From Pithys albifrons albifrons (Eukaryota > Chordata > Aves > Passeriformes > Thamnophilidae), in the NCBI RefSeq assembly GCF_047495875.1, contig NC_092458.1:1727501-1791500 (forward strand): a stretch of DNA of 64,000 nucleotides. Direction: 5' to 3'. Shown one piece after another: positions 25,001-38,417 of this stretch. Every line of letters begins with the position of its first letter. The stretch's first letter is position 1. The notes beneath the pieces are model-generated. The model worked only from the letters and a program-made list of their open reading frames with translations, did not search any database and was not told where the DNA came from. The translations under genes were made by a program, and so were the position numbers.

Positions 25001-25754
25001 AAGTCTCTTTCCATTCAGATTTCAAGGCAAGTGCCTTCTGTACCATGTCGCCTGAAAAGTCCTTGTTTTCTGGATGTTTTTAGCTTAGCACAATACCATG
25101 TGTTGTCTCACTGATGGTAATCCTCAATTCTTTTAACTGAGTTTTTTGTCTATCTGAGATGAAGACCTGAGTGTCAACACTCCTAATTTGACCTTTCTTT
25201 GGAACAGGACCCATGGTGCCTAGTCCTATGAGATCCCCTGTTTTTTGATGCAGAGAAATTGGAAGTAATTTTTGCAATGCTGTGTTGACTGTAGAGTGAG
25301 TGATCAGCATGAGTTGTTTCCCCTCTTCTCTGTCCTTGTGTGGTAGTTGATTGAAGCTCAATGCACACAGCTTCCAGTGACCTGCCAACACACACTGTGC
25401 TCATTCTTTTGTTCATCTTCACTGCAGTAATACTTGTACTAGGCAAGGGCTCACATACGTGCTTGCCCTAATTAACTGCAATGTTAAAATAAGAAAGAAG
25501 CTCAGAATAAATCCCAGACAGATTAAGGCAGAGGAACTATGTCTGGGAATCTGCAGATTGGTTCAAGTTCTCAGAATCAGGTATAGCTAACATCCTTAAA
25601 TCCTACTCAGTGGATGAACAGGGTGGTAATTCGCACCAAAGCAAAATATCTGTTAAAAAACAAAGATCATATTGGGGTGAGAGAGAAGTTCTTGTTTGGG
25701 TTTTGTTTTGATTTAGGGGGTGTGCTCATTTTGTGTGTTTTTAATTTATTTATA

Positions 25755-25768
25755 TGTGTGTGTGTGTG
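25755..25768. repeat. (TG)n microsatellite
   Basis: Seven TG units in a row. Confidence 0.85.
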
Positions 25769-26594
25769 CAAGTGGAAGGGAAAGTGGAACACTAGGCTGT
25801 GTCAGTTCTGTTGCAGGAGAGGTCTGCTCCTTGCTCTTATGGGAAGAATGAAGGCAATTTGCTACTTCTGAGTGGCAATGAAATTCTGAGCATTGCTGAG
25901 CTGACATCCCTGATTCCTTGAATCTGAGATTCATATACCCCTGGGCTGGTTAAGTTCTCCTCCTGAAAGAAGCAACCAAAATGTGTGGATCAGGAGGCTT
26001 CTGGAAGTTATTGATAAGTAACTGCAACACAATGGTTACAGAATGAGTCCTATTGTCCTCTGTTAGAATTATGGCAGTGATGTGCTCCAGGATGAGATCC
26101 AGCAGTGTCGTGACCCACCAGGTGATGCTACAGCTGTAAGGATTCCACACCATGTACTATGCAGAACTTGGCAGTGCTAATGAAAGGATAGAAAGAGTAG
26201 AGCCCCACAAGATCTTGTCGGGGTATTTGTGCTGGTGGTCAGGAAGAACCCAGTGGTCTGGGATCACAGTCACTTTCTTTAATTTTAGAGCAAGAGTCCC
26301 AGTCATTCCTAGAAAAAGCTAAAAGGCAGTATTTAGTGGAAAACTCTTCCAGTATACTGTATAGCTGTACATAATTCCTTTTGTGATTCCCCTCCAAGGA
26401 TTTCTCTTCATTCCAACCTTAGTCAACGTGATATGACTGGTCCTCAGTCAAATCTCCTTGTAAGAATTGTGTATTTCAGAGTGTGTGCACTTGTTCAAAA
26501 GTGCCATGAGAAACTCAGGAAAAGCATCCTGCTCTTTGCAGTGGAGTTATGGCATCAGGCTCTCATCATTTTAATTTTATCATCTTGTTAGCCC

Positions 26595-26616
26595 TTTTTT
26601 TTTTTTTTTTTTTTTT
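26595..26616. repeat. Poly-T tract
   Basis: Uninterrupted run of 22 T. No flanking duplication or upstream retrocopy on either strand was recognised, so it is not assigned as a retrotransposon tail. Confidence 0.9.
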
Positions 26617-29600
26617 GCATATGGGGACACTGCAAAGAAGAGTTATGGAAATTTGTGTTCTTTCACTGGACTGATTATTTCTTTTAATGAAGGTATTTAA
26701 AAATTTATAATTCCATTAATAACCAGCTTTTTTTTAACATCTCAAATTGTCACAACTTAGCTATTGAATTGGATGGATTGACATTCAAATGCATTTGCAT
26801 TGTAGAGTTGTATTCATCTGCATTATACTGGAAGCTTTACTATGTCAAGAACCCTTTTAGTGTTTGAAGAAATGTCTATTAAAATGGGTTAACAACTATT
26901 CAGTGACATTTTGGGGAAATATTAACCCATTGATTATTTTTTTTAATGTTATTTCATTACGGAAAATTTTCCATTTCAGAAAAATCTGCTAAGGTCTCAT
27001 TTTTGTTTTCAAAACGCTAAGGTTGTCTGGGTTTTTCTCCCTTTGTAGTAAATAGTCCCATACACTTGAAAATTTTGCAAAAGAATTTCAATTTAAAAGG
27101 AAATTGCAGCTCACATTTTGTCCTAATTTGGGAAGAAAAAAAAGGCATTTACAAATTATATAGTATGGGAAGCTAGAGTCTCTTTCCTACCTAAGTGATA
27201 CCAATTTGCGAGTTTTTCTCTCTCTTTTTTCAGTTCCATGTGCAAGCTTCCTTCCTTTCTACTGCATCTTACTTTTCCATCAGCAATTACCCTCCCTGGT
27301 TTGGTTTGTTTAGAAATACTCCTACTCTTAGTCGTGTCTTTTCTCAAAATTGCTGTGAAATAATAATATTAAAGGACACACTATGACAGCCTTGTGAGAA
27401 GGTGTATGTGGTGTTTGACAATGAGATTCTGCAAGTGGCATCTGGATAACTCAAAGAGCTTGATACCTGAGCAGTCAAGCACCTCAGCTTGACCAGAAGG
27501 AGTTAAGAATGTGAAGCACTTTTGTGCAGATTGCAAATTGGCTATTGCTAATTCACCTGTCTTCACCAGTTGATGTAGCATCAATTAGCAAATATAGGTT
27601 TAAATGCTGCCTTTAATATTCATGATTCTTAATTGCCTTTGTTAATTGAGAAGAAACACTCTGGTGCGCAGTGCTTGACAGGCAAGAATTATGATCTGCT
27701 GATTGTGTTGGCATTTGACCAGAGAAAAGTAGGCTACTGATACACAGGTATATGCAAACATCTTACCCACAGATTTGTTCTATTGGGGAAAATTTGCCCT
27801 GCTCTTTGTAGACCGTCTGAATAAGGGAACAGTTGATAGTTCAGACAGAGCATCTGAATAACCTGTTTGGAGGAACCAGGTGTGCAGGTTCATTTACAGT
27901 AGAGAGCAGGCACAGAAGGGAGATGCTTTTACAAGTGTTATTTCAAGTAATTATAAGAATTGCAGAAATCACAGAGACTAAAAACAATGGAGTCAGTGTT
28001 ATTCAGGATTTTATTTTTTTCCCAAATATGTCAAGTTTTATTTGTATCAAATGTCTTTGGACTGTACATTTTGTTCCCTGAAATGTATCTTATGCACAGG
28101 AGTTTAAACTTTTTTATGCTATCCACACAGCTTGGATTTAATAGACTTTCTTTATGATGTTATATAATTGCTGTGTTTGAAATGTCCTTACAGCTAGTAC
28201 ACTATATTCATTGAAACATTTCCAAAGGCTTTTTTTTTTTACTTCCAAACAGCTTGAGCTATTGCTTTCATATTGCTCTACTGACTATGAAAGAATTAAT
28301 CTAACTTTAAAAAAAAAGAATGAAAAATGAACAGAAACACTTGAGTTTCATCTGCAAAAGTGACTTAGAAGGAGATTTTCACTAAAACTAATTGGATATA
28401 AGTTTGTGTTTGCTTTTGAAAGAGACTTAAGAGGTTGGCTTTTTTAAGTCTTTCAAAACTTTTGTCTCACCTCAATAATGCTCAAAATTAAAGGAAACGA
28501 ATCTTATAATAGGTCCAATAAAGCATGATTGATGCTTTCTATATGAAATGCTTCTAAATGAGGCTTTCAGTCATTTATATTCAAAGTATAGATTCTTAAC
28601 TGGGAAAGGTGGTCATTCTGGAACAGAAATGGCTTGATTTTAAATGTTAATTGAAATTAAATTCTTAATTTTTCATGAGAGCTGTAAAATAAATTGGACT
28701 GTAAATGGCTTACAAAGAAAATGAGACTTATCAGTTCATTTTATTGTCTAAGATTTGGCATCTTTGCTGATAAAAGTGAGTCTCACAATTTCACTTTTGC
28801 TTTTTTCAGGGCTAGCCTGTAAAAATTGCAGGGCCATTGTGTGGCATGAGCTGCTCTGTAGCAGATGGACTTCAGAGAGATAATGGAAGCAATATTGTTC
28901 CCAGCCTGGCGAAAGTTGCATGGGCTAAGCTGCCCATCTGCATATCATGGGCTTCTGTGGAGGATATTGGAGCAGGAATCTTATGCTTTGTGGGGTTCAT
29001 GGGCTGTTGTGATAAAGGGTAAAAAGCTTCCTTCTCCAGCCTTGCACAGCAACTTTCCTTGAGGACAGATAAGCACGTTGCTGGCTGTGACTGCCTCTTT
29101 AGCTGATGCTTTGTTACTCTTTCATGATTGTACAGCAATTCTACTGTATTCTCAAATCAGAAGAGTTACAGCATCCAGAATGAGGGATTGCTGGGGAAAA
29201 CCCCTGTAAATAAGAGATGGTGGTTAATAGAAAGATGAATAACAGCAGGAATGGATGCTTTCTCACAGGCTCTCCAAATGTAACTGTGATCAGATTGCTG
29301 GTAGCAGGAGCACAATTGCTATAGGAGTACCTGTCCATCAGTGCTAAAAGGACATTTGAAAAGAGAGGGGGTCATGGTTGCTTCTTCTGATATATCCATT
29401 TCTGCATCTACATCATACCTCAGCCAGTCTGGAAATCCCATAGGAGGAAAACCACAAGGGAGAGGAATGGTAGGGGGAAGTTGGTTTTAGGCATGGCATT
29501 ATGAATTTAGTAGTGACAAAATACAGGAGAGTTTGGGAGCAGAACAATACTTAAAAGCCTGGAGCTATATATCAGTCTGAGAGTTTCTTATGGTTAGAAT

Positions 29601-30138
29601 CTTTTATTGGAATTGTTTTGTTGTTGCCCAGCTGTGTACTGTTCCTTGTCAAAGATCACCTGGAGTGTTAGGGATCATCTAGTGTGAAGTGATATATCAG
29701 CCTAGGGAGATTATGGTTGTGCTTCCAGTGGAAGATTGCCCTGTGTATGTAGAAATATCAGATTGCCAGCTCTACACTGTATGTGTTCTCAGCTGGTTAT
29801 AGTGTTATGGATCAACAGTAATTGAAAATATGTGACCACTACAGAAATAGGACATGAAAGGCATCACAGTATTAAGCTTACCTGGAAACACTTCAACCTT
29901 TGAAAATAGGCCTGGCCTTCACCACCTTGAGAATTTATGTATTTCCTAAGTTCTTCCAAAATCCGTGTTGTTTTGTCCATTTCTAGTGCCAGAATAAAAT
30001 GAATACATACATAACAAAATAGTCCCAGCATCCCACACAGAATTTAATTATATGAGATCTGACAAACTTATCCTCTTTATTTTTGGAGGAAAGAAATTAC
30101 TGTTGGGTTAATGTACTGGTTCATAGATACAATCTGCT

Positions 30139-30230
30139 TGTGTATGGTGGAGGTGTTTTTTTTGGGGGGGGGGAATTGTTGGGTTGTTTTTTTGTTTGTT
30201 TGTTTGGATTGGTTTCTTTCTTGTTGTTGT
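30139..30230. repeat. G+T-rich low-complexity tract
   Basis: Almost only G and T, including a run of about 10 G preceded by 8 T, then (GTTT)n. The short minus-strand frames here are artefacts of the composition. Confidence 0.88.
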
Positions 30231-33200
30231 ACCGGCAAAGGTTTTTATATTTATTAATGCTGTTTTCTGCCCCATTACAAACCTGAGAACATTTTTTGGC
30301 TTTGCACCATTCACGAGCTGAAAACTGTTGAAACGAGATACCTGTGCACTTCAAAATTTCTGCCATTGAGTCTGTAGGCCATGACTGTTTCATCTAAATC
30401 TTTCCTTTAGGGTACAGATTTTTAATGATAATTGGGTTTGGGTCTGTATCAATACACTCTGTAACAATACCTGGTACACTTGGAAATATCTTGTTAGAGG
30501 TACTTCTTCACTTGATACTTTAATTGAAAGGCAGTGGTAGCTTAAGGCACTTTTTTTTTTATATGGTAGTGGGCATGTAGTTTAAATTATGAAAGGTAAG
30601 TTTTAGGAGGCTTTTTAAAAATTACCCTGAGTTTCTGAAGGATTCTGAGAATCTCCTTAAAACCTTCAATATGTTTAAATTTGTATATTAATCATATGAT
30701 TAGACTGAAATTATTATGGGTCTTTTAACACTTGCTGCTTGTGTGAACTTTCAATTGATGTAAAATACATGTATAGTCACAAGTTGCCTTAGCAGGGACC
30801 AAGAGGTGACATTTCTCCTAAACTCTGAAAGTAAAGCCTTGTTAGCAGTTTGCTATCACTTTCATCCTTGCAACTCCATGTCTTGGTGAGATGTGATGAC
30901 TCATAGTTATTATAGTTGTCAGTTCAGTATTAGAGCAGAATAGCTTCAAAAATGTCCTATTAACCTATCTCATAACCCAGTGCCAAAACACTTTCATCAT
31001 CCAGTCTATTCCAACACGTTAATCCAGCAAAGATTTATCATTTTATTACTCTGTGCACAAAAGTCAAATGACTTCCTTGGTGTCAAAATTAATTTCCCAG
31101 AAATCATTACCCAGATCACCGCTTCCCATTCCTGTTCCTCCTGCTAACAAGAGTTTCTAACCAGCCAGATTTTGGAAGGGTCCTGTTCCTTTTTTATTGG
31201 TATATGTACAATTGCCAGTAGCCTTTCTCTGGTCAATAATGTACGTTTTATTTTAATGGCATATTAAAAGTTTAAAGGTTTCCCATGGGTGTCTTCTGGG
31301 GAATTATTCTAATTTGATTCTATGATTTCTGTAATGGTAATTTTAAAGAGAAGTACAGCTAGTCTTTCTTCTTCCCATAGGCAAATGGGTATAAAAGTTA
31401 GAGAAGTTCCTCATTGGTTCAGTTTAATACTCAGTTGTCAACAAAAAAATTGAAAAAGCCATGTAGTGAGGCATAAAGATATTCCTATCTGTAACTTCTG
31501 GTTGCTGTTTCATTTGGAATAAAACCAGACCAGTTTATGCTACAGCTGCTAATTAAAAAAGAGTCATGAATGTAGAACAGAGATAAGTAATAAGATGTCC
31601 CAGAAGGTGATTAGATATGAAGGTGACCTTAAATGGTCAGATTGCATAGGCAGGTTGTTTTATTTGGATACCAATTTGCTTGTGTTCCCTCCCTTTGTTC
31701 CTAAACACTGGGTAATTAAGAGCATGCATATAGTAGAAAGTTCAATAATTATTTTAAAAAGTCAGTGCTGCTTATAAGCTACTGTGCCTCTAGTTTATAA
31801 GATTGAATTGCATTACTAAAATAATGCAGCATGCACTGATACTACAACATCTATTACTGCTGTTCACAACATATTTACAAAGTAGAGATTACTCTGCATT
31901 TTCTAAATGCAGAAATAGTTAACTATGTGTGCTGTAAAATGATTCACAGTTTTACAAACATACAATGTGAAATGTTGATATTTTTCTTATCTAAGAAGTA
32001 GTGTTTCCAAATACTTGTATTTTTTTCTTTTTTTTTTTTTAAGGTAGTTGAGTCACATTAGAACACATACATTAATTTGAATAGGGATTGTTTTCTGTAT
32101 AATATGGAGTACAGGATGCATATTTTATGAAAGGGTGTGAGTTAAGAAATTCAGAGTGGAAAAATCCTCTAAAAGAAAACTCAAATAAGAATTTAGATAT
32201 CACAATGATCAGTTCATGGAAATAATTTATCATAGAGAAAGTTATTGCAATTTATATTTTGTTTGTTGCTCATCAGAACAGAGTTAAGGATTTCTGGAAT
32301 TTTATTTGAAAACTGAGAGGAAGACTCGACTTGGTGCAGACTTTCTGGTAGCTCACCCAGTTTCACTTGCCAGCTTTTCCTCATCTGAACCATGGTGTCA
32401 TCCCTTAGCCTTGTCTAGCCAATCAGGACCGTTATCTCTCAGGAAAAAACAAACATTTTCTCAGCCAGAGCGAGAGACAGACCTCTTGCCCAAAGCTGAA
32501 GAATCTCTTGAGGGACAGGTTTGGCTGAGATTCAGGTGCCTTCTCAGAAATATTTGGAGGATTGTCTTGGAGGCCCAATCTTTGAGCACTGAATTATCTT
32601 CTCTTAATAGAAACGCTGTCAAAACCAAGTAGCCCTAGAGCATTTCTCTAAGTAAGTAAATCATCATGTCCTGACATGGAAACATCAAAACTGTGGACTT
32701 AGGGTTCTAATTGGCTCTAGACAGGGATCACAGTGAATCAGCAATTAAACACAAGCTGTCAGTGCAGTCCTGTTGGTTGAAAGTGGAATCCCCGTGTGCA
32801 CAGCCGGGGAGATTGTCAGAAGAGGCTGGGAGATGAGATGAGTGGTGCTGTGAATAACAAGGATGAGGGAAATCACCCATCATCTGCTCTGCCAGTACAT
32901 GTCGTCCAGGTCGCTGCTGAGGCTGGCACAGAGCACACGCTGCCTGTCAGGTTTCCAAGGGATGTTAGAGAAGGCAGGCAGCAAAATAATGAACTGAAGA
33001 AACTACTTCAGATAAGGTCTCTGGTTACTTTTCTTTCAATGTAGGAGAAGGTCTGGATAGTTCATGCAACACAGAGGGAAATTCTGGACCATAACTTGAT
33101 TTTCCCCTTAAAAAAGATTGTATTATTTAACAACAAAGATAATACAGATGTTTTACATTTCTCACTTTTCAGTGTTTTCAATTTAATTAATGGTATATTT

Positions 33201-33639
33201 TAGCCAAGTATGAATTATTTGACTCACATTATGGACAAGTAGGTAAAACCTAATGACATCTATGCAAGTTATATTAAATGATCGAGTGTTCACATCTGGA
33301 TTTAAGCTCTAAGTCCACTTAATGAGTGAATTACATAATTATACCAACAATTGAATGTTGGTTCTCTTTAAAAGAACTATTGAAGTTTTGGAAGGAAGAT
33401 GTGAACCCACATTCTCATCCCTGTTTCACCCCTCTTTGAGGTGACTTTAATTTCTAATATTTACTGTACTACAGCTCCTTATGCTGTTGGCTGGAGACTA
33501 TTACCAGATTAGTATCCATATTCCTTCTCTCATGTTGACAAGTACACTTCAACCTTGGTTGATTGTATGGTACTTCCCTTTTTTATGGTGGTGTTTGCAA
33601 AACAGTTCCAGTCAAAGTAACATTTTTGAGGCTGTTTGA

Positions 33640-33643
33640 CTAC
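33640..33643. repeat. Left target-site duplication of LTR B1 (CTAC)
   Basis: CTAC immediately before the LTR, repeated at 34216-34219. Confidence 0.8.
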
Positions 33644-34215
33644 TGATGCCATGAATGACCCTTCCCCCAAAAACAGGACTCTGAGCCACGTTAGTGTAGG
33701 GTAAGATAAAAAGTAAAGGTCCTTTAATATCACAGGGCCTACAGCCCACAGGAATACAGGATGACATGCATGTGTCTCAGTTCTTGTTTCCATGGCTTTT
33801 ATAATAAGATCCCTCCAATCGTTGCTTTACACATTTCTCAGTTCAGCCCCAGTCCCACCCCTGTCCAACCCCCTGGAATTGGGTCTGGGGTCGTCAAGAC
33901 CCTCTGTCTTCATCAGCTCTTCTTCCTCAGGCACACAAAGGTCTCTTGGAGTTCATCCAGTTCTGGCTTTTGGGTCACTCTGACCTGTGTTTATGTTTCA
34001 TTCTGTGGGCCTTCTGATATCCTTCAGCTCTACCTTGGAGAGGAGTCTGAACAAGATTAATTAACTAAAGGAATTTGAGCTCCCTGTTCTGGGACAGGGG
34101 TAGTGATAGAAAGGCATTAAACTTGTTAGAAATATTAACCCTCTAAAAATCTACAGCTACTGTGTTCCTAAAATCTACAAAATGTGAAAATCAGAACAAA
34201 AATCCTTTGGCATCA
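33644..34215 (-). mobile_element. Solo LTR 'B1' of an avian endogenous retrovirus
   Basis: A 572-bp block with ends TGATGCC and GGCATCA, which form a 7-bp perfect terminal inverted repeat. It is flanked by a 4-bp target duplication, CTAC at 33640-33643 and 34216-34219. An inverted copy about 96 percent identical by eye lies at 51569-52138. Read on the minus strand it has a TATA-type box (CTTTTATA on +, 33796-33803) and an ATTAAA poly(A) signal (TTTAAT on +, 33723-33728) in the right order, which sets the orientation. A 4-bp duplication fits class I (gammaretrovirus-like) elements. There is no internal retroviral sequence next to it. A 99-codon frame on the + strand (33761-34060) is antisense to the LTR and is not treated as a gene. 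Confidence 0.9.
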
Positions 34216-34219
34216 CTAC
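34216..34219. repeat. Right target-site duplication of LTR B1 (CTAC)
   Basis: CTAC directly after the terminal CA of the LTR, matching 33640-33643. Confidence 0.8.
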
Positions 34220-35025
34220 TTCATGCTGATCTCTTTTGCTTGCTTATTTTCAGGCTTGTAAAATGCCCAAGCCATTTTGTAGAACATGGTGATGAAGAAA
34301 GATTTATTTTTATTTTTATGCCCTCCCTTTCCTCTGGGGACAAAAAGCCTTCCCAGCCAAGTGCCAGCACTCCCTGAGAAGAAGTAGCACTTTGGAGATC
34401 AGGTTTTAAGTTTAAAGTCTGCATCTGCTCAGTAAAGATTTGTTAGTATTTGTCAATGGTTTTCTTGCAGTTTGTGGCTGTCCCAAAGTGTGTCTCCATC
34501 TGGCACTGCAGGGGTCAGGCTGTGCTTTCCTTGCCACTTCTCTGTAGCAGCAAGCACTGCTGTGAAGTTGCCTCTAGATAGATAATGAGGGTTTCTCCCT
34601 GCAGATCCCTCAGCTGCAGTACTTGTGATGGGAGGAGAGACAGCTGTAATAGTTAAAAAGAAATCTGTGAGACATGTGGTGGGATGCAAGTAGGAGTTGG
34701 TGATTGGTGGGGAAGGAAAAGTGGATTGGACAAAGGAGATCACCAAAGCACAGCCCTTCTTTTCCAGGAAAGCAGGATCCTGCAGAGACAACCTGCACAT
34801 AAGAATTGCTGTCCACTTCACTTCTGACACACCTTAACTTTCTCATGTCTTAGTACTAAATCCTGCTTCAATATGACTTTTACAACAGATACCTATCAAT
34901 GGTTTGCATCTCAATTAACAGAAAAGGACTGCTGCTTTAAACTAGCAAATCAGAACGGGACAGTGTTCCAGTAAACATCAGGTACTGTCAGGGATGCCTC
35001 AAATGGGTGGCTGTATTACATTAGC
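34220..35025. other. Non-coding stretch without recognised genes
   Basis: A minus-strand frame of 125 codons (34453-34830) is the longest here. It shows no domain, signal peptide or splice context that would support a gene. No repeat is recognised. Confidence 0.55.
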
Positions 35026-35430
35026 CATATGAGGAGCAGCTGAGGCCACTTGGCTTGTTCAGCCTGAAGAAGAGGAGACTGAGGGGAGACCTCATCACAA
35101 CTTCCACAACTTCCTCACAAGAGGAGCAAACACTGATCTCTCCTCTCTAGATACCAGTGAAGACCTGTGGGAATGGCACAAAGCTGAGTCAGAGAAGGTT
35201 TTAGCTGAATATTAGGGAAAGGTTCTTCACCTAAAGGGTGGTTGGGTGCTGGCCCAGGCTCTCCAGGGTAGTGGTCACAGCACCAAGCCTGACAGTGTTC
35301 AAGAAGTGTTTGGACAATGTTCTCAGGAACATGGTGTGATTCATGGGGTTGTGCTGCGTAGGGCCAGGAGTTGGACTCTATGATCCTTCTGGGTCCTTTC
35401 CAACTCAGTATATTTATGGTTCCATGATTG
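35026..35430 (+). mobile_element. CR1 LINE fragment, 3' end
   Basis: The plus strand begins in the ORF2 tail ('tatgaggagcagctgagg') and passes 'agcctgaagaagaggagact', 'ttagggaaaggttcttcac' and 'ggtcacagcaccaagcctga'. It then enters the 3'UTR ('ggagttggactctatgatcc') and stops at a degraded tail ('atggttccatgatt'). It is the same 3' subtype as the longer piece at 9858-10936, sharing the 'cacagcaccaagcctgacag' block. It is 5'-truncated and inactive. Confidence 0.93.
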
Positions 35431-38417
35431 CCACCTAATGTCTGTTCTGCTCATTCTGGCAGGTGGTGGCACATTTTGGTAGGTCTGGTGGAGGAAGGAG
35501 AAGTGGTTTCTGTCAGTTCCATGAAACAACAAGGTGGTTGTTACCTCTGATCCTAAAGTAGGAAGGGAAGAAAGCTAAAATGGGAAGAAATTATGTGAGA
35601 CACAAAGAAGACTATACATGTAGAAGTGGAGGAGGCTGGAGCTTGTTTTCATGTTATCTACTTATTAATTTCTTTGTTAGGAAAGCAAATGGGCTGTCAG
35701 AGGAGTGAGGTGTGTGCATTGCCTGGCTTTACATTACCTCAGGTTGGAAAAATCACTTACATACAAGAAAATGGACTTCAAATTAAACATCTATTAGCCC
35801 TGTTTATTGGCTCTTTTAGAAGAAAGAGTGATGTTCTTCAGCAACATGTACTGAAAGAATGACTTAATTATGAATATTTTTTTGTTTACGTGTTTTAGTT
35901 GCCTGTAAAGGAGTCAGACAGTGTGACTGGGTCTAGGTATTTTGTATCTGTTTGGTTTACACCTAGTGCTAGATTTGACAGCTTTTGCTTCCACCAGCTG
36001 TTTTGTGGAAATAAAACTTACCTTCTGGTTTTTCAGCACCTCAGCTTCCCCAAGTTAGCTCAAGTAGTAGTTTTTGTGCTTTTTAAAATGTACTTTATAT
36101 GCTGAGTTTGTATGCCTGTATGGCTCCTGGAATTCCATGTGCAATATTGTATTTGTGCCATTTTTCAGCAGTTAAATCCTGTGGATGTGGCAGCTTTTCT
36201 GAATTCAGATCAGTGGTTTGCTGTTTCGGGGTTTGTGTGTGTGTCAGTTTTGGGTTCTTTTATTTGATGAAACTTATGAAGAGGCTGCTGTCTACACATA
36301 TGTGGACTGATGCAATTTCTTATCCCTTCATTATTGTAATGAAAATAAGAGTGTGTGAAGTGAAGTTTTTGTGTGATTTAGGAGACTGAGAATGAAAAAA
36401 GGTGGAGGATAAATTAGTAATGTGAGTGTTGGAGGGTAATATGGAAACATGCTTAAAGACATGTAGACTGTAAAAAGCATAAGGTTGTATGTAATATTTC
36501 AATAATCTCTTCCCCTTTTCATCCTAATCTGCTGTCTTAATTATGAGGGAAGAATGAGTGGCACTATTTACCTTAATAGTTTTTACCTACATTTCATATG
36601 AATTATGTGTAGATTAATGATTTGACTGTAAACATAATCCATCTGCAAAGATCTTCAGCTTTATCTCTTTATATTTCTGATAAAGCTGTAGTTGGGAATA
36701 AGTCATTGTTTTAATGGCTACTCAGTCATTTACATAAGAGGCTACAACCAAATTATAGCATTTATATTTTTCAAATTATCTGTGCTCTTTTATCCATGAT
36801 AACACTGAATAGACTAAATGGACTTTAAGGATTTTTTTTTAAATGGAAGCAAATGTACTGTCAGTGAACATGCATGTACATGCAAATAATAACACCCTAT
36901 AAAGTCGGCAGTTCAGACTTTTAAATGTTAGATTTATGCTGAATATACTGTGTTACATTTTATTGCATCATTTAGAGTAAGAAATTGCTAGAATATAAGC
37001 AAGATTACTCTCTGACATTAAATGTGGTCTTTTGGCAGGAGTTAGGGGAGTTAACTGCCTGGCAAAGAATCCTGACGTGGTAACTGTACTGTCTGTTTCA
37101 ATTTTCCCCATAGGATTTTACCCAAGTTTCTCATCTCTTTGTAAAATTATAACATGATTGGCCCAGAATAAAGTTCATTCCCAACAGGATCTACATCGGA
37201 GTGGTGGGCGAGAGATCTCTTTATCAGAATGCTTTGAAGAATTTGTGATTGAGAATGCTGTATAAATATAAGCTGCTGGTACCAAAAGTAAATCAGTAAT
37301 TAGAACTGTCAGGAGTGAGGCAAAGCCATGTGAAATTCAAAATTTAATTTGATACATGAATATTTTAAGGAAAATAGGAACATGTGCTTATTTTAGCCGG
37401 CATTAGCTCTGGGCAGCAATTTGTTGTTGTGGTAAAGGAAATAAAAGGTTTATAAGAAACTGTCAGGACCATTTTTGCTTAAAATATCCCTGCACTTTCT
37501 ACTGTATATCAGAGAAGAGCATAGGTTGTTTCATACAAAACCGTGTATTGAAGTTGACCCCATAATTTCCCTGGAACAACATTAAGGGGACTTATATTTT
37601 ACTTGTGTTTGAAAAGTGTATAACAGTTGAATAGGAAATTTCCATCCATTTTGCTGGATATTTCAAGCTGACAAGGATGCAGGGGAAGAACTGAGATAGC
37701 CCCACAGCAGATCCAAAGGAGGCTTTGTGGGCTGCTGTTGGCACGACAGCTTCCCAGTCCTTCCCCTAAATGCATTGCCAGCCACACAGAATGGTACTTA
37801 TTCATCTGATCTGCTGTGGTGTGTTTTGCCTACATTATCTACAAATGTATTTAGCATGTGCCAGAACTCCATTGATTGCATTATAGTGTGTTTTGGGGGT
37901 GGGAGAGTAATTTTAACCACAAACTGAACCTACTTTTCTTTTTCATTTAAATTCCATTATCTGTTCAAATAGGATATTTTGTTTTTATTTTTAGCAGGCA
38001 GTTGTGAATGGCAGCTGTTTACTGTGAGAACATCAGGGTTTTTCAGGAATCTTTAAAGAAAGAAAATGAGTTGTTTAATCATAATCATTTTGTTTGCCGA
38101 CAGTAGTTATTAGTTTGAGAAACAGTTTTATGTGGCAACAGGTAGGGAAGCAAAGCTGTGTTTTCAGCCAAGTAGGTTTTGGGGGTTTTTTGTTTTGTTT
38201 TGTTCATTTTTCTAGAGTGAGTTAAAAGAAAAAAATAAGTATGTACTTTTTGGATGTTGCTGGCAAGTTGTTCATGATGAGATTTTAAAATTACATAATT
38301 CCTCTTATCTGTGATTGATTTCATTAATGACATGGTTTTGAGTAGGCAAAGTTATGCCAGTCTAATACTGCATTTCTGGGTTTTTGTGCATTACTTGATA
38401 AAACTTCTCTTTCTTCG
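35431..38417. other. Non-coding stretch without recognised genes
   Basis: AT-rich apparently unique sequence. The 36530-36830 part looks like conserved non-coding DNA in texture only. A G+T tract lies at 38175-38204. No convincing open frame. Confidence 0.55.

Larger units (their letters stand above)
22075..33643. other. Long non-coding stretch between CR1 and LTR B1
   Basis: More than 11 kb with no gene and no interspersed repeat I recognise. It contains low-complexity tracts (T and G+T runs at 22115-22215 and 22351-22387, A-rich 23319-23347, G+T 25692-25711, TG repeat 25755-25768, poly-T 26595-26616, G+T 30139-30230). An octamer-type ATTTGCAT lies at 26793-26800. The 27600-27720 part resembles conserved non-coding DNA in texture. 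Frames such as 25080-25391 and 32306-32632 (108 codons) lack domains, homologous features or splice context. Confidence 0.6.

Noticed and set aside
28808..29021. Exon-like stretch: long pyrimidine tract and AG at 28808-28809, GTAAAA at about 29020
   Set aside because: All three frames from the acceptor meet stops within the stretch, so a coding internal exon is excluded. A non-coding exon cannot be shown.
32306..32632. 108-codon frame on the plus strand as a gene
   Set aside because: No domain, signal peptide, splice context or repeat-derived coding similarity could be recognised.
34453..34830. 125-codon frame on the minus strand as a gene
   Set aside because: Featureless translation, with no motif and no promoter or splice evidence.
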